Shown: positions 32,368 through 44,399 of the stretch, piece by piece | Layout of the letters: the number at the start of each line of letters is the position of its first letter | How positions within the stretch are numbered: position 1 is the first letter of the stretch | Assembly: GCA_016271365.2 (NCBI GenBank) | Contig: CM057454.1 | Location: 457,961,501 to 458,025,500 of the forward strand | DNA: 64,000 nt | Direction: 5' to 3' | DNA from: Neoceratodus forsteri | Taxonomy: Eukaryota; Chordata; Ceratodontiformes; Ceratodontidae | The notes under the pieces: generated by a model | Seen by the model: the letters and a program-made list of their open reading frames with translations, nothing else | What the model was told of the DNA's origin: nothing | Databases searched by the model: none | Program-made: the position numbers and the translations under genes

Positions 32368-34050
32368 CTAAGGCATCCAGGGGAGTGAGCCCAACACTGG
32401 GGCCTGCAGCAAAAAGAGGAAGTTGGTTATTGTCTGGGGCTCAAAAAGATCTATCTGCGGGTGCCCCATCTGGCAAATACTACTCCCAAGACCAGGGATC
32501 CAGTGACCGTCGTGGGTGGCCCTGGGAAATCCTGGCTGAGAGCATCTGCCAGGACATTGTCCTTGCCTGGGAGGTGAACTGCCATAAGGGAGGTGTTCAG
32601 GAGTAAGCCAGAGACCACAACGTTGTCGCCGGCACAAGGCCATAGACCGAAAGTGCCCTTGCTTGTTGATGTACCACATTGTAGTGGTGTTGTCTGTTCT
32701 GACCTGAATACTCTTGTTTTGAACAGATTTGGAAAAAGCTTGAAGTGCTAGAAAACTGCTCTGAGCTCCAACAGGTTGATGTGGAGCAGAGATTTCTGGG
32801 AGACCACAGACCCTGGGTGGTGAGGTCGCCCATGTGAGCTCCCAGCCCAAGAGGGATGCATCTGTAGTAAGGATTAGAGAATGAGACTGAGTGACAAAAG
32901 GAACCCCTTGTCTCAGGCTGCTCTGATCCTGCCACCACTGTAAGGCTTGGATCAGGGTTCGAGTTACTGGGATCAGCCTGGTAAGAGGATCCTTTCTTTG
33001 AGACCAAAAAGCTCTCAAATGGAACTGGATGTCCCTCATCTGAAATCTTGCTCCTTGCACAACTGCTGTGGAAGCAGCCATGTGTCCTAGGAGCTGCAGA
33101 GAATGCCTTGCTGGCCGGGAGACCTGCAGGGTAATGAGAGGCCAGGAGACTAGGGTCTTTGCTGCTGTCCAGGGGAGGAAGGCCCTGGCTTCGTGTGTTC
33201 AGTTCTGCGCCTATGAAGGTAAGAAGCTGGACCAGCTCTAGGAACTGACTTGAGAGATTCAGAAGGAAACCTAGAGAGGTAAGCAGTTGCTGCGTTATCT
33301 GAAGGTGTAAATTGACCTGGTCTGGGACTGGTCACTACTAAGAGCCAATCGGGTCTAGGTATGAAAGATGGCAATCTTTTGCCGCCTTAGGTAGGCAACC
33401 ACAGCCAGGGCATTTGGTGAATACCCTGGGGCAGAAGTGAGGCCGAAGGGCATTGCTCTGAACTGGTAGTGGCCTGAGGGCAGCTCGAACCTGAGGTACT
33501 TTCAATAGGAGCTTCTGATGGGACTATGGAAGTAGGCTTCCTTGAGGTCCAGGGAAGCTAGCCAGTCCCCTGGCCTTAGAGAGGGTAGGATAATTCCCAG
33601 AGTCACCATTTTGAACTTTGGCTTTAAAAGGTGCTTGTTTAAATATCTGAGATCCAGGATGGGCCGCCATTCTCCTGTCTTTTTTGGGGTAAGGAAGTAC
33701 CTGGAGTACAAACCTTTGCCCTGGTGTAGGGAGGAACCCTTTCACAGCTCTGAGAGCCAGGAGGGTAGAGACCTCTGCCTCTAGGGCGAGTGCCTCTGAT
33801 GGAGTTGCAGGGGGAAAAGATCTGGTTCTCAGCTTTGGAAATTTTTTGAAGCTGAGAACCAGTACCTGGCTTACTACTTCCAGGACCCACTTGTCTGATG
33901 TTAAAGACTTCCAGTCCTGGACAAAGTAAGCCAGCCTGCCCCCTACAGGTAGAGGAGAATCGGCCCTGTCAATCCCATCAGGGTGCCTGCTTGGCAGGGG
34001 CTTTGGGCTGAGGGGTGGAAGCAGACCTGCTTGTACCCCATCTGCCTCTC
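32368..34050 (-). pseudogene. DIRS reverse transcriptase and RNase H
   Basis: From the 5' side the order is VGGRLAYFVQDWKSLTSDKW (near 33960), YFLTPKKTGEWRPILDLRYL and DWLASLDLKEAYFH (about 33550-33700), then FRAMPFGLTSAPG. The motif C region is at 33341-33358, where extra bases separate the two Asp codons and shift the frame. RNase H follows in a 237-codon frame (32368-33081), with LTTDASLLGWEL and VRTDNTTTMWYINKQG. The RT order and motifs are typical of vertebrate DIRS elements. At least two frameshifts inactivate it. Confidence 0.9.
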
Positions 34051-34068
34051 CCTCTATAGCTCCTTCTA

Positions 34069-34441
34069 TAGCTTGGCAGAAGACACCAGGAGAAAGGACT
34101 GCTGTGTGACTGAACTTCTCTGCTGGGACTAAAGTAGAAGAATTTTTGTATTTGACTTTTAATTTAGGGTAAAAAAACTAACATACAAAAAAAAAAGTGT
34201 GTGTTTGGGTTAACTGAACTGAATGGGTGTCTGAAGAGTTATCTAGGTGTAAATCTCAGATGACTGAAAGGACTTAACTGCTGTGAGGTTTAAATTACTT
34301 GTAGAAAGATCTGCTAAGTAGGGGGAGTGGCTTAGCTAGAAGGAAGCTACATTTAAAGACTGTCTTAGAAAGTTTCTGCTAATAGCTTGGCAGAAGACAC
34401 CAGGAGAAAGGACTGTGTGTGACTGAACTTCTGCTGGGACT
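34069..34441. repeat. 62/59-bp direct repeat pair
   Basis: TAGCTTGGCAGAAGACACCA and following bases at 34069-34130 recur at 34383-34441 with a few changes. The first copy continues the DIRS gag frame. 252 bases of unassigned DNA lie between the copies. Confidence 0.8.
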
Positions 34442-34776
34442 ATATTGCCTCTCCTCCACCCCCCCACCCAAAGCTAGTTCTATTTTTATAGGCACAGAAT
34501 TTGACTAACAACAGGAACTTCCTGTTTAGGGGCAGGAAGGGAGTGATCACAGAACCACCAAGGACTCACCATTCTAGAAGGGCAAGAGTAGCTCTGCCCT
34601 CTAGCTGCTGGAGGTCTGCTTCTGAGCAAGTAAGTGGCTCTCTGTAAATATAGGATATTCTTGTCTCAGAACAGGACAATCAGGAGCTTAAAGGGCACAC
34701 AGGCAGAAAGTAAGGAGAGAGAAAAAACAGAGGAAAGAGTAAGGATTGCAAACAGTTAAGTGGCCAGAAATAAGAC

Positions 34777-35680
34777 ATGATTGGAGTGGTAGTGCAGTGG
34801 CTGTGGAGCAGCAGTCTCCGGGAGATGTTCTGGTGGATGCGTGTTGTACCATCTGCAGGCACCTCTGGGCTGAGGGAGGAGGTTGCTCATCTCCAGGCTG
34901 AGTTGGCCAGGATTTGTGGTACCTCCTTCCATCCAGGGACCACCAGTGCCACTGCCGTTGCCTCAGAGGTTGCCAAGAAAGAGGCACTGTTGGACCACAG
35001 TGGGCTCAGGGAGGGTGAGGGTGGTGAACAGAGGTGCATCCTCCATTGTACCCCTCCACATCCCTATGCCATTCTGGCAAAGTGTGGTTCCTCTATGGAG
35101 GCACCCACAGTGGAGACCAAGGAGGATGCTGGGAACCTCCACAAAGGAGACCCACAGGAGGGTGGCAGGGGACCCTGCAGGGGAAGGAAACAACTCCTAG
35201 TGGGGGACTCCATTGTTAGGAAGGTAGAACTGGGCAAGGAAGGGGAGAGGGAGGTAGCCTGCCTGGTGCCATGGCTTGTAGGGACAGGAAGCTTAATCCT
35301 GAGGATTGCTGGAGCAGCTGCACAGGAGGGAGTTGGATGTCATTGTCCACCTAGGACAAATTGACCTGGCTAAGAAAGGGATTAGAGAAGTGCAGGAAGA
35401 GTTTGTGGAATTGGGGAGGGGCCTTAGTCAGTAGCACGCACGGTAACCTTCTCGGAGCTGCTACCATCTATGGCATAGGAGAGGCTGAGTTCCGCACCAA
35501 GGGATTCAATCAGTGGTTGAAAAACTGGTGTGCAGCTCAGGATTTGGCTTCATTGGGGACTGGGGTCCACCTGAGTGATGCAAGCCTATACTGGCATGAT
35601 GGGCTGCATCTGTCCGGGAGGGGAACCAGGATCCTAGGTGATAGGTTTAAATGCTTCATTGGCAAGCTTTTAAACTAGCC
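34777..35680 (+). pseudogene. CR1 ORF1 with SGNH-esterase domain
   Basis: The first 195 codons are open. An N-terminal coiled-coil-like stretch (LREEVAHLQAELARICG) precedes an SGNH-hydrolase domain that begins QLLVGDSIVRKVEL (about 35189-35230), with the catalytic Ser in GDS. The block near 35335-35380 (VHLGQIDLA, normally HLGTND) is in a shifted frame. The C-terminal DASLYWHDGLHLSGRGTRIL segment (about 35577-35635) carries the Asp and His of the triad. Such ORF1 proteins occur in CR1 elements of many vertebrates, but their role is not settled. Confidence 0.85.
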
Positions 35681-35869
35681 AAGGGGGAGAGGCACTGGAA
35701 AGGAGCAGAAAATCCTAGCCCCCAAATAATCATGGTAGTAAGTGCGGCAAACACCAACATAGAGGTGTCGATAGGGAGAAGGGCAGGGGTAAATGGAGAA
35801 AGTGACAAAGGCAAGAAGGACAGGGATGGGGCAAAAGGGAGTAAGGCCATCAGGAAATGGAGGGTAATG

Positions 35870-38568
35870 AGTACCAATGCCGTGTCTGGGCAACAAGCTC
35901 CTGAGCTGATGGCCTTAATGGAAGAGGATGCCTGGATATCGTGCAGGCACAGAAACATGGTACACAGAGAACCATGACTGGGATGTTAACATACCAGGTA
36001 CATAACCTACAGGAGAGACAGGCAGGGAGAAGAGGGGGGAGTAGCTCTCTATGTAAAAGAAGGGATAAAAGCAACTGAACAAAAGAGTAAACAGGGAGGA
36101 GAGAGGCACTGTAGGTCACCTTAGACTGGAAAGGGCACCACAATCCGCACAGGGTTAGGCACAGACCCCCATGTCAGGGGAAGAATGGACAAGGATAGAT
36201 AGAAGGCATTCTTAGAATGGCAGAGAAAGAGATACTGTTGATGGAGACCTGAATATGCCAGATGTTAACTGGAGCACATTTGCTGCAGCCACATCCAAGA
36301 GCAGGGCCATTCTTGATGCCCTCACAGGTGGCAGGTATTAGACAGCTAGTTTCGGAACCCACTTCGTGAGGGACCAATCTTAGACCTCATGATTTCAAAC
36401 GGGGCAGTGAGAGGATCTCAGATCTAGAAGTGGGTTGCCATCTGGGACAAGTGACCATCAAAAGTGTGGTTCACGTTAAACTCAGCTACAGAGTCAAGCC
36501 ATACAAAAGTGAGGGTACTGGACTTTAGGAGGGCTGACTTTGACAAGATGGGAGAGTGCCTCAGAAAGCACTAGCAAACAGGCTAGAAGGAGGTGTGGAG
36601 CAACAATGGGAATTATCAAAACTGCCATCACAGAGGCAACAAGCCTTTGTGTGAAGAAATGAACAAATCAAAATGAAAGAAAAAGCCACTATGGTTCTCA
36701 AAAGAGGTAGCTGTGAAAGTCAGGAAGAAAAAGATAGCATTCCGGAAGTATAAGGAAACACAGAAGGAGCAGGACAGAGAGCTGTACCAGTTAAGGCAGA
36801 AGGAAACAGGGAGGGAAGTCAGAATAGCAAAGGCCCAAACTGAGGAAAAGATAGCCAACTCAGTTAAGAAGGGGGATAAAACCTTTTATAGGTACATCAG
36901 CGAGAAAGACAAAAGGAGGATAGTGAGGCTGAATAGAATGAACAGTGGTGGGCAGAGGGAACAGGAAAAGTCAGGAATACTGAATGAATATTTCTGCTCA
37001 GTATTCACAAAAGAGGAGGGGAAGTGCCTATTCCAATTAACAGAAGCATCTTGATAGGGGGTCGATCCCAGTCCTTTCACAGAAGAAAGGGTTCTGCAAG
37101 AACTCCTAAAACTGAAGGTGGACAAAGCAATGGGTCCTGATGGAATTCACCCCAGAATTCTAAAAGAATTAAGGAGGAACTAGTGAAACCACTGGCTACT
37201 CTTTTTATAAGTCATGGGAGGATGGTGTGGTACCCGAGGACTGGAGGAAGGATGTGATTCCCTTCACAAAAGTGGGTCCAAGACAGAGGCAGGAAACTGC
37301 AGACCTGTCAGTCTGACCTCTGTAGGAAAGTGATGGAGTCACATCTGAAGGAAAGAATAGTCGAGTACCTAGAGGCCAGTGGAGCACAGGACCCAAGGCA
37401 GCATGGGTTCACAGGGAAGGTCATGTCAGACTTAATCTAATAGATTTCTTGACTGGGTGACCAAAGTAGTAGACCAGGGAGGGGCTGTGACATGGCCGAC
37501 CTAGACTTCAGCAAGGCATTTGACACAGTCTCACACAAAGATTAATAGTCAAATTAACCAGCCTGGGAGTGGGACCCAGGGTGGTAGCCTGGGTAAAACA
37601 TTGGCTGGACAACAGGACACAGAAGGTAATTGTAAATGGAGTCCATTCTGAAGAAAGGGAGGTTACTAGTGGGGTACCGCAGGGTTCAGTATTGGGTCCA
37701 GTCCTTTTTAATGTCTTCATCAGTGACATTGCAGAGGGACTGGAAGGAAAAGTATGCCTTTTTGCAGATGACACAAAAATCTGCAACAGGGTTGATACAC
37801 AAGGAGGCGTGGAAAAGATGAAAAGGGACTTGGCAAGGTTGGAGGAATGGTCAGAAGTATGGCAGCTAGGATTCAATGCAAAGAAGTGAAATAATGCACC
37901 TGGGAAACAAGAACCCAGGGAAGAATACACAATGGGTGGGAGGTAGTAACAACAACAAAAAGGAAAGGGACCTGGGGTAATCATATCAGATGACCTTAAA
38001 GGTTAGCAATGTGAGAAGGCAGCAGGGAGGGCTGGGGTATACTGGGATGTATAGGAGAGGCATCAGCAGCAGAAAACAGGAAGTTGTTATCCCTCTGTAC
38101 AGACAGTTGGTGAGACCCCATCTGGAGTACTGTGTCCAGTTCTGGAGACCCCATTTCCGCAAAGATATAGACAGGATAGAGGCAGTCCAGAGGAGGGCAA
38201 CTAAAATGGTGCAGGGTCTGCAAGAGAAGCCGTATGAGGAGAGACTAAAGGAGCTTAATATGTATACCCTTGAGGAAAGAAGGGAGAGGGGGGACATGAT
38301 AGAAACTTTTAAGTACCTCAGTGGAATCAACAAAGTCCAAGAGGGTAGCATTTTTCAGAAAAAGAGACTTGCAAGAACAAGGGGACACAATTTAAAGATA
38401 GAAGGAGGGCAGTTCAGGGGCAATGTGAGGAAGTATTATTTCACAGAGAGGGTAGTGGATGCATGGAACAGCCTTCCTGAGGAGGTTGTGGGGTCTAAAA
38501 CTGTGGGAGAATTCAAGAATGCATGGGACAGACATAAGGCAATTCTTGTGGGGGGTAGGAAGAAATAG
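35870..38568 (+). pseudogene. CR1 ORF2 endonuclease/reverse transcriptase
   Basis: The endonuclease (about 35870-36500) is badly decayed. The linker and RT start at 36713-37054 with KTFYRYISEKDKRR and LNEYFCSVFTKE. The RT palm is open at 37569-37889, with GVPQGSVLGPVLFNVFISD and an intact LFADDTKICN box (about 37760-37785). The C-terminal 192 codons (37990-38568) are open: YRQLVRPHLEYCVQFW, RATKMVQGL, FFTERVV-type ending and a stop at 38566-38568. Frameshifts occur around 37140-37560 and 37885. It shares high similarity with 62613-64000. Confidence 0.9.
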
Positions 38569-38666
38569 GCTGTTGGTTAACTAGGATCTGGGGCTCATCC
38601 TGTAGGTAGGAAATGGCAGACTAGATGGGCCTAAGCGGTCCTTATCTGCCATCAAAGTCTATGTTT

Positions 38667-40081
38667 CTATGTTTCTAAAGAACCCCTCTGAGCAGTAGGC
38701 GGAGGAGGAAGCTTTGCTTGTAAAAGGCCTATGAAAAGGCCTGCCTTGCCTCTAGGAAGTTGCTTTTGAGGAGTGGCCTGCCTTTCATTGGCCTGTGCAC
38801 TCCTATAGATGGTCCTATATTCATCCATTTTCTTCATGTAATTCTCTGTTTGCTCCCCAAATAGAGAATTTCCCACAACAGGAAAATCCATGGCCTTAGA
38901 CTGGGTATCCTGAGACAGGGTAGTACATCTGGCAAGCTGGTCAGGGACTTGTTTCGCTAGGGCCAGCACAGTATCCCATCTGGATTTCTGGTACCTAGCA
39001 GCATAAGCCATATAATTTGCTTGTCTGAGTCCCAAAGATGCTGCCATGTACTGTTTCTTTGCCATAGCATCAATCTTCCTGGAGTCCTTCTCAGGGTGTG
39101 AAGCTAGGGGAATATTAGCCTTGTCTACAGGCTGCAGCCTGCACTACCCCACATGGCTGCATTGTTGAGTGAGGAAATCAGTGTCGGAGCCTGATAAGGT
39201 ATGCCTCTTGTCCATCCTTTTATCCACAGGAGGTATAGTGTGAGGAGTTTTTAAAACTTTACTGTCTGTTTCCAAAAGATTTATGCAAAGAATAGACAGT
39301 CTCCTAGACCTGGAATATCCATCATTTCTACATAGTCTGGCTCCTCTTGGTCATCAACAGCTTCCTCAACAGGGAGCTGGTGAGTTTCAGCAACTTTTTT
39401 ATAAAACATGAAATGAGAAGGGGACTCAGAAAGCCTTGGAGGAGAAACCCCTAGGGGTCTAACTGGAGAGATGTCCGGATCAATGGGCACATCCAGATCT
39501 TCAAAACCATATTCACTCTCCTCATACTCCTCTTCCCCTTCCCCCGGTTCATAAAAATCCTCAAAATCATAACCTTGAACCGGTGGAACCGGCCGAACCA
39601 AATGCTTACCTGAAGGGGTCGGTTCGGTCGGAACCGGAGAGAGAGACTGGACAATTTGAATTGCTTTAGCTATTTCCTCAGCAGTTGGGGAGAGAACTTT
39701 TGGCTCTACACTAGCTGACTTTCTAGTCCTTTTTGCTGGAACTGGCTCCTCAGAACCGGCTCTTCGTTTGCCCGAGGAAGTATTGCCCTGGTCAGAGGGC
39801 ACTCCCTCCGGTTCGGTTGGCACCGAACCGGGCTGGCCATCCGGGTCAGCGGACTTTTTGGCCTCCCTTTCCCTGAGCCTACCAACTCTCTTATCTATGG
39901 TGGCAGCAGGGAAATTGTGACAAATCTGGCAGTCTGAATTGAGGTGGTCAAACCCCAGACAATAGACACATGTAGTGTGTGGGTCAGCCTTAGCAAAAGC
40001 TTCCCCACAAACACTAGTGTTGAAACCCAGTGGGTCCGGCTTTTCTTTTGGGTTTCTCAGACATAATGCCAGCCTAACCAA
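38667..40081 (-). pseudogene. DIRS gag
   Basis: A 266-codon open frame (39281-40081) starts with a cysteine/histidine block (HTTCVYCLGFDHLNSDCQIC) typical of DIRS gag. A basic segment, a proline-rich region and a strongly acidic tail (GEGEEEYEESEYGFEDLDVP) follow. After a frame break, 38667-39065 continues with AASLGLRQANYMAYAARYQK and a basic, glutamine-rich end. The C-terminal arginine-rich part (SYRRSYRGRGR) is found near 34040-34075, beyond the CR1 insertion. Gag would package the RNA. Confidence 0.85.
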
Positions 40082-40450
40082 CTTGCCCGCTTATGGCAAT
40101 CCACCAACAAGAACACCCTTATCGGTTCCCAACTGAGTCACAGGTCGGGAAAAACGTAATGAAATCCGTTTTTTTTAGAACCGATAAGAACCGGGAACCG
40201 CACTCTAAAAAAGGACTAGTAGAATTTAAATACAACCTGATCGGTGCAAACTGAACTGATAAAGAATTACAAGTTCCACACAGAAAAAATTAAATGTAAA
40301 ACCTATCTATTACTTACAATGCCACAGACAGAGCTTGAACCGACCGGTTGCGGTTTAATTTCGGCTAAAAACCGAAAAATAATACTTTTAAACCGACAAA
40401 ATGAACCGAGCAGAAGGAGAAATCTCCGGAGCGACTGTTCGGTGAGGCGG

Positions 40451-40623
40451 AGTAAAGAATCTGACAGTTTACGTGTGAAGCACAACAGACAGAGTTTTCA
40501 ACCGAGCTCGCGCTCTAAGTTCCATGCCTGCATGGAAAGTTAACTATTTCACCTCTGGAGCAGTTCTAACCTGCGGTCATACTGCAATTGTCATAATATA
40601 GCAAGACTTCATGTTGTTTGAAG
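40451..40623. repeat. DIRS right terminus and inverted terminal repeat
   Basis: The inverted partner of the left repeat (40451-40608), plus the terminal TCATGTTGTTTGAAG that reappears in the internal complementary region. Confidence 0.88.
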
Positions 40624-41210
40624 GGGAACCATTATGTGGGTGACTTGCATACCAAAGAATGAATGGGTCTCTTTACTGACTTTCTGGAGCAGCTGGAGAT
40701 CTGCAATACACATACAGTAGATACTTTCAGACTCGAGCATTTGGTAGGAGCCTAGTTAGGGAACCAGTTGATATCTCAACCCTGCATACTCTAGAACAAG
40801 CCACATTTACTTGCAGGGTAGCCCAGAAGGAACTGGTGGTGAAACGGGTTAATCAAAACAGGCTTTTAATGCCAGACTTGTCTCTAAAGGTTAAGGCCCA
40901 GTGGGGGAGGGATTTTGAGATGGAGAGCACAATTAGAGCACAGCATTTCAGCTTCAAATGGGTATCCTACTTCGCAGTAAGTACAAAGAATCTCATTGTA
41001 AATGCCTCCATTTATTATATGTTCCACCAAATATGGCACTGGTTCATAGGTTTAAACCCACTACTTTGCCAGTGTGTGGTAGATGTAATGGGGCCCTGGG
41101 TACCTATATCCACTATTTTTTTGGAGTGCATTTCTAGTGAACCATTTTAGAAGGCAGTAGCACAGGTGCTAATGTATATTTTTTTCAGGACCTCTGGGGA
41201 CTGATATTCA
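40624..41210 (+). pseudogene. L1 ORF2 C-terminal remnant, piece 3
   Basis: The frame at 40836-41150 gives KAQWGRDFEM, WHWFIGLNPLLCQC and MGPWVPISTIFLEC. These resemble the end of L1 ORF2, where W-RDL is followed by a cysteine pair and a GT-H-FW-C block. This is the continuation of 21650-22036 and 30427-30510. It predates both the Gypsy and DIRS insertions. The catalytic domains are not present. Confidence 0.62.
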
Positions 41211-41296
41211 GAAAAGCATGCTTGTGCTGGTCCCCTACAATGATATATTCAAACATACGAACCTATGAAATTGCCAACAGATACAGGCCATTTGGT

Positions 41297-44130
41297 CTAT
41301 CTAGTCTGCTCGAGTGTGCAGCACATCAGTCCATTAGACTGCAGCTGCCCTCCTCCCTCATATACCCTCCCCCCATCTCTCACCCTCCCAATTTGTACCC
41401 TCCCCCTGAATCTGTCCCATCCCCTCTTGAAGCCCGTAACACTCTGCAATGATACAGCTTCCTCTGGCAGAGCGTTCCACCCTGCCACCACCGTTTCTGT
41501 GAAATACTACCTCCTCAGTTCCCTCTTGAACCTGCCCCCTTCCAGCTTCATATAGTATCCCCTGGTTTCCCTTCCGCCTTTCAGACTGCACATACACCTG
41601 ATGTCTACTTTGTTCAAACCCTTCAGGTACTTAAAGGTCTCAATCATATCCCCTCTCTCCCTTCTTTCCTCCAGGGTATAGATATTGAGCTATCTCAGTC
41701 TCTCCTCATATGGTCTGTCCCCCAACCCCAGGATCATTTTTGTTGCCCTGTGCTGTACCCCCTCCAGTAGTTTGATGTCCCTTTTCAAGTAGGGGTGCCA
41801 GAATTGCACTCAGTACTCTAGGTGCAGTCTCACCAGGGACCTGTACAGGGGCAAGATGACCTCCCCACTCCTAGAAGTAATCCCCTTTGTTATGCACCCC
41901 AGCATCCTGTTTGCCTTCGCTGCTGCCTTCCTGCACTGAGCAGAGTGATTCATCTCCCCGGTTACCAGCACTCCCAGATCCTTCTCTTCCTTGGATTTTG
42001 TTAATGGGACACCCTCCAATCAGTAACTCAGTCCTAGGTTCTTGTCTCCTAAATGCATCACTTTGCACTTCTTGGCATTGAAACCAAGCTGCCAAGTGTG
42101 AGACCATTCCTCCAGTTTTACCAAATCCTCCTGAAGTACTTTTGCTCCCTCCCCTCCATCTACCTCAGCACAAATCTTTGTGTCATCTACGAAGAGACTG
42201 ATCTTGCTCTTAATCCCCACTGCAATGTTGGTTATGAAAATGTTAAACAAAACCAGTACCAGCACTGAGCCCTGTGGTACATCACTTGTTACTGCCCCAG
42301 GTTCAGATGCCTCCCCCCAATACTACCTTCTGCTGTCTACCCTACAGCCAGTTCTCGACCCATCTGACCAGTTTCCTCCCTGCTCCCAGACTCTTCAACT
42401 TGCAGGTTAGCCTACCATGTGGCACCGAGTCAAAGGTCTTGCTGAAATCCAGGTAAAGGACATCCACCGCATGTCCCCAGTCCAGTGCCCTCATAACCCA
42501 GTCGTAAAAACCAACCAAGTTTGTTTGGCAGGATCTGCCTGAGACAAACCCGTGCTGCCTGCTGTCCAGAAAAATTGTTATCCTCAAGAAATTCCATCAG
42601 TCATTCCTTGAGGATTGTCTCCATCAGTTTTCTTGCAATTGCAGTAAGGCCTACTGGTCTGTAATTCCCCGCTTTGTCCTTGGGCCCACTCTTATGGAGA
42701 GGTACCACATCTGCTTCCCTCCAGTCCCTGGGCATGCACCCTGAGTTCAGAGAGGTGTTGAACAGGTCCACCAATGGCCTTGCCAGGACCTCTGCCAACT
42801 CTCTCAGCATTGTGGGGTGGACTCTGTCTGGGCCAGGTGCTTTGTCCATCTTCAGGGACTTTAGGCCCTCCCTCAGCCTTTCCACCATGATTTCACCATC
42901 TGTGATTGCTTCTCCCCTACCCTGTCCCACCTCGCCTTCCTCTCAGGCATGGGCCCATCCCTCTCCTTGATGAAGACTGAACAGAAGTATTCATTAAGTA
43001 CTTCTGACTGCTCAGCCCCCTTTTCTACCTACCCACTTCCCCTCCTGATCCTAACAATTCAATCCTTGCTCTTCCTCTTCTCTCTGATATGTCTGAAGAA
43101 ATCCTTTTCTCCTTCTTTGATCCCCTGCGCTAACCTCTATTCACTAGCCGCCTTTGCTTCCCTTATCACTCTGCTCACTTCTCTTGGATTTCTTCACATA
43201 TTCTTCTCTATCTTCTGCCCTGTTGGATCTCTTGTAGATCCTAAATGCATTCCTCTACTCCCTCACCTTCTCCACAGCCTCTGTACTCAACTTGGTTTCT
43301 TGGTCCTGGTTTTCTTGCTCTGGCTCTTGACACAAGTTTTAGTGGCTTCAGCCAGTCCTGCCTTGTTGACTGCCCATTTTTGTTCCGTGTCCATTTCTGG
43401 GCGGGTGTTTGCCATATGACTTTACAGTATGTGTCCAATCCTGCCAATATCCACCCTTTTGAAGGCCAGGACCCTTGTTTTTCTAGTGGCTACTTCCCTA
43501 CCCAGATTGATGGAGAACCACACTGTGTGGTGGTCACTGCTTGCTAGAGGTTCCTCCACCCTTACATCCCTGACCCATCTTCCAGTACCAGGTCTAGTAT
43601 AGTCCCCTCCCTCATTGGCTCCATTACTTCTTGGGTAAGGAAGCCATCCTAGAATGCTTCCAGGAGGATCTGCTCCCTGGTGCAAGTGGTTGCTGGAATG
43701 CTCCAATCCACCCCTGGTAGATTAAAATTCCCCCCCACCACTGTGCTCCCTTTGCCACTATGCCTCCTTATCTGCTTCCCCAGTTCCCTGTCAGTGTCCT
43801 CCTTCTGGGCCGGAGGCCTATAAACGACCCCAGACAGATCTTGGTCCCTTTCTGGCTGTGGAGTTGCAGCCAGATTACTTCCGACCTGCCCTCCTCCCCT
43901 TTCTCCCTATTACATCTGATCCCTTCCCCTACGTAAATGGCAACCCCCTCAGCCTTCCCTTTATCTCTATCCCTCCGGAATAATCTGTACCCTGGGATGG
44001 TTAGGTCCCAGTCATGGTGCCTGGTTGCCCATGTCTTAGCAATGGCAGCTATGTCCACCTCTCCCTCTGCCATCAATGCCTGCAACTCTGCCAACTTGTT
44101 CCCCAGGCTCCTAGCATTTAGTAAAACCAC
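41297..44130 (-). pseudogene. CR1 ORF2 endonuclease/reverse transcriptase
   Basis: The endonuclease starts with LLNARSLGNKLAELQALMAE (near 44130) and has NFNLPGVDW and SSDHHTVWFS (about 43500-43740), so the catalytic SDHH box is present. The RT has DKAPGPDRVHP and YRPVGLTAIARKLMETILKE (42601-42930), QHGFVSGRSCQTNL (about 42505-42560) and LYLDFSKTFDSVPHG. Its motif C reads FVDD (near 42205), with Val replacing Ala. The C-terminus includes YRSLVRLHLEY and WNALPEEAV. Frames break at about 43760, 43420, 42590, 42265 and 41800. Confidence 0.9.
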
Positions 44131-44399
44131 TCTTCACACTGCTCCTATCCTTCCTGTTTCTCTACCCTTGATTCAACCCTTATTTCACCTAAGGTCATAT
44201 TTATCCTGGTGGTGGTGGGGGGAGGTCTATGGGACCCCCTCTCCTGGTGATTCCCAGCTCAATGCCTCCCCCCTACCTAGTTTAAATGATACGTCTCATT
44301 GATGAAATCCCCCAGCTTCTGCTTGAACACCTGTGACACTGCCCTGCTGAGGTGTAACCTATCCCCTGCATAAAGATCTGTGTTATCCCATGTACTACC

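Larger units (their letters stand above)
34460..38690 (+). mobile_element. CR1 LINE inserted in DIRS gag
   Basis: A nearly full-length CR1 lies opposite to the DIRS element. ORF1 is at about 34777-35680, ORF2 at about 35870-38568, and the 3' untranslated region ends in ATGTTTCTATGTTTCTA at about 38680. The DIRS gag frame stops at 38667-38690 and resumes near 34130, so the CR1 explains the gap. The 5' boundary between 34460 and 34777 is uncertain and I found no clear target duplication. Confidence 0.85.
30511..40623 (-). mobile_element. DIRS-like tyrosine-recombinase retrotransposon
   Basis: Read on the minus strand from 40623: gag (40081 to about 34050, split by a CR1), reverse transcriptase with RNase H (about 34050 to 32368) and tyrosine recombinase (about 32360 to 31014). 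The inverted terminal repeats are 30555-30710 and 40451-40608. The internal complementary region at 30955-31053 reads as the right end joined to the left end, the layout of DIRS1-type elements. There are no LTRs, and none is expected. Frameshifts in RT and recombinase make it inactive. Confidence 0.92.
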
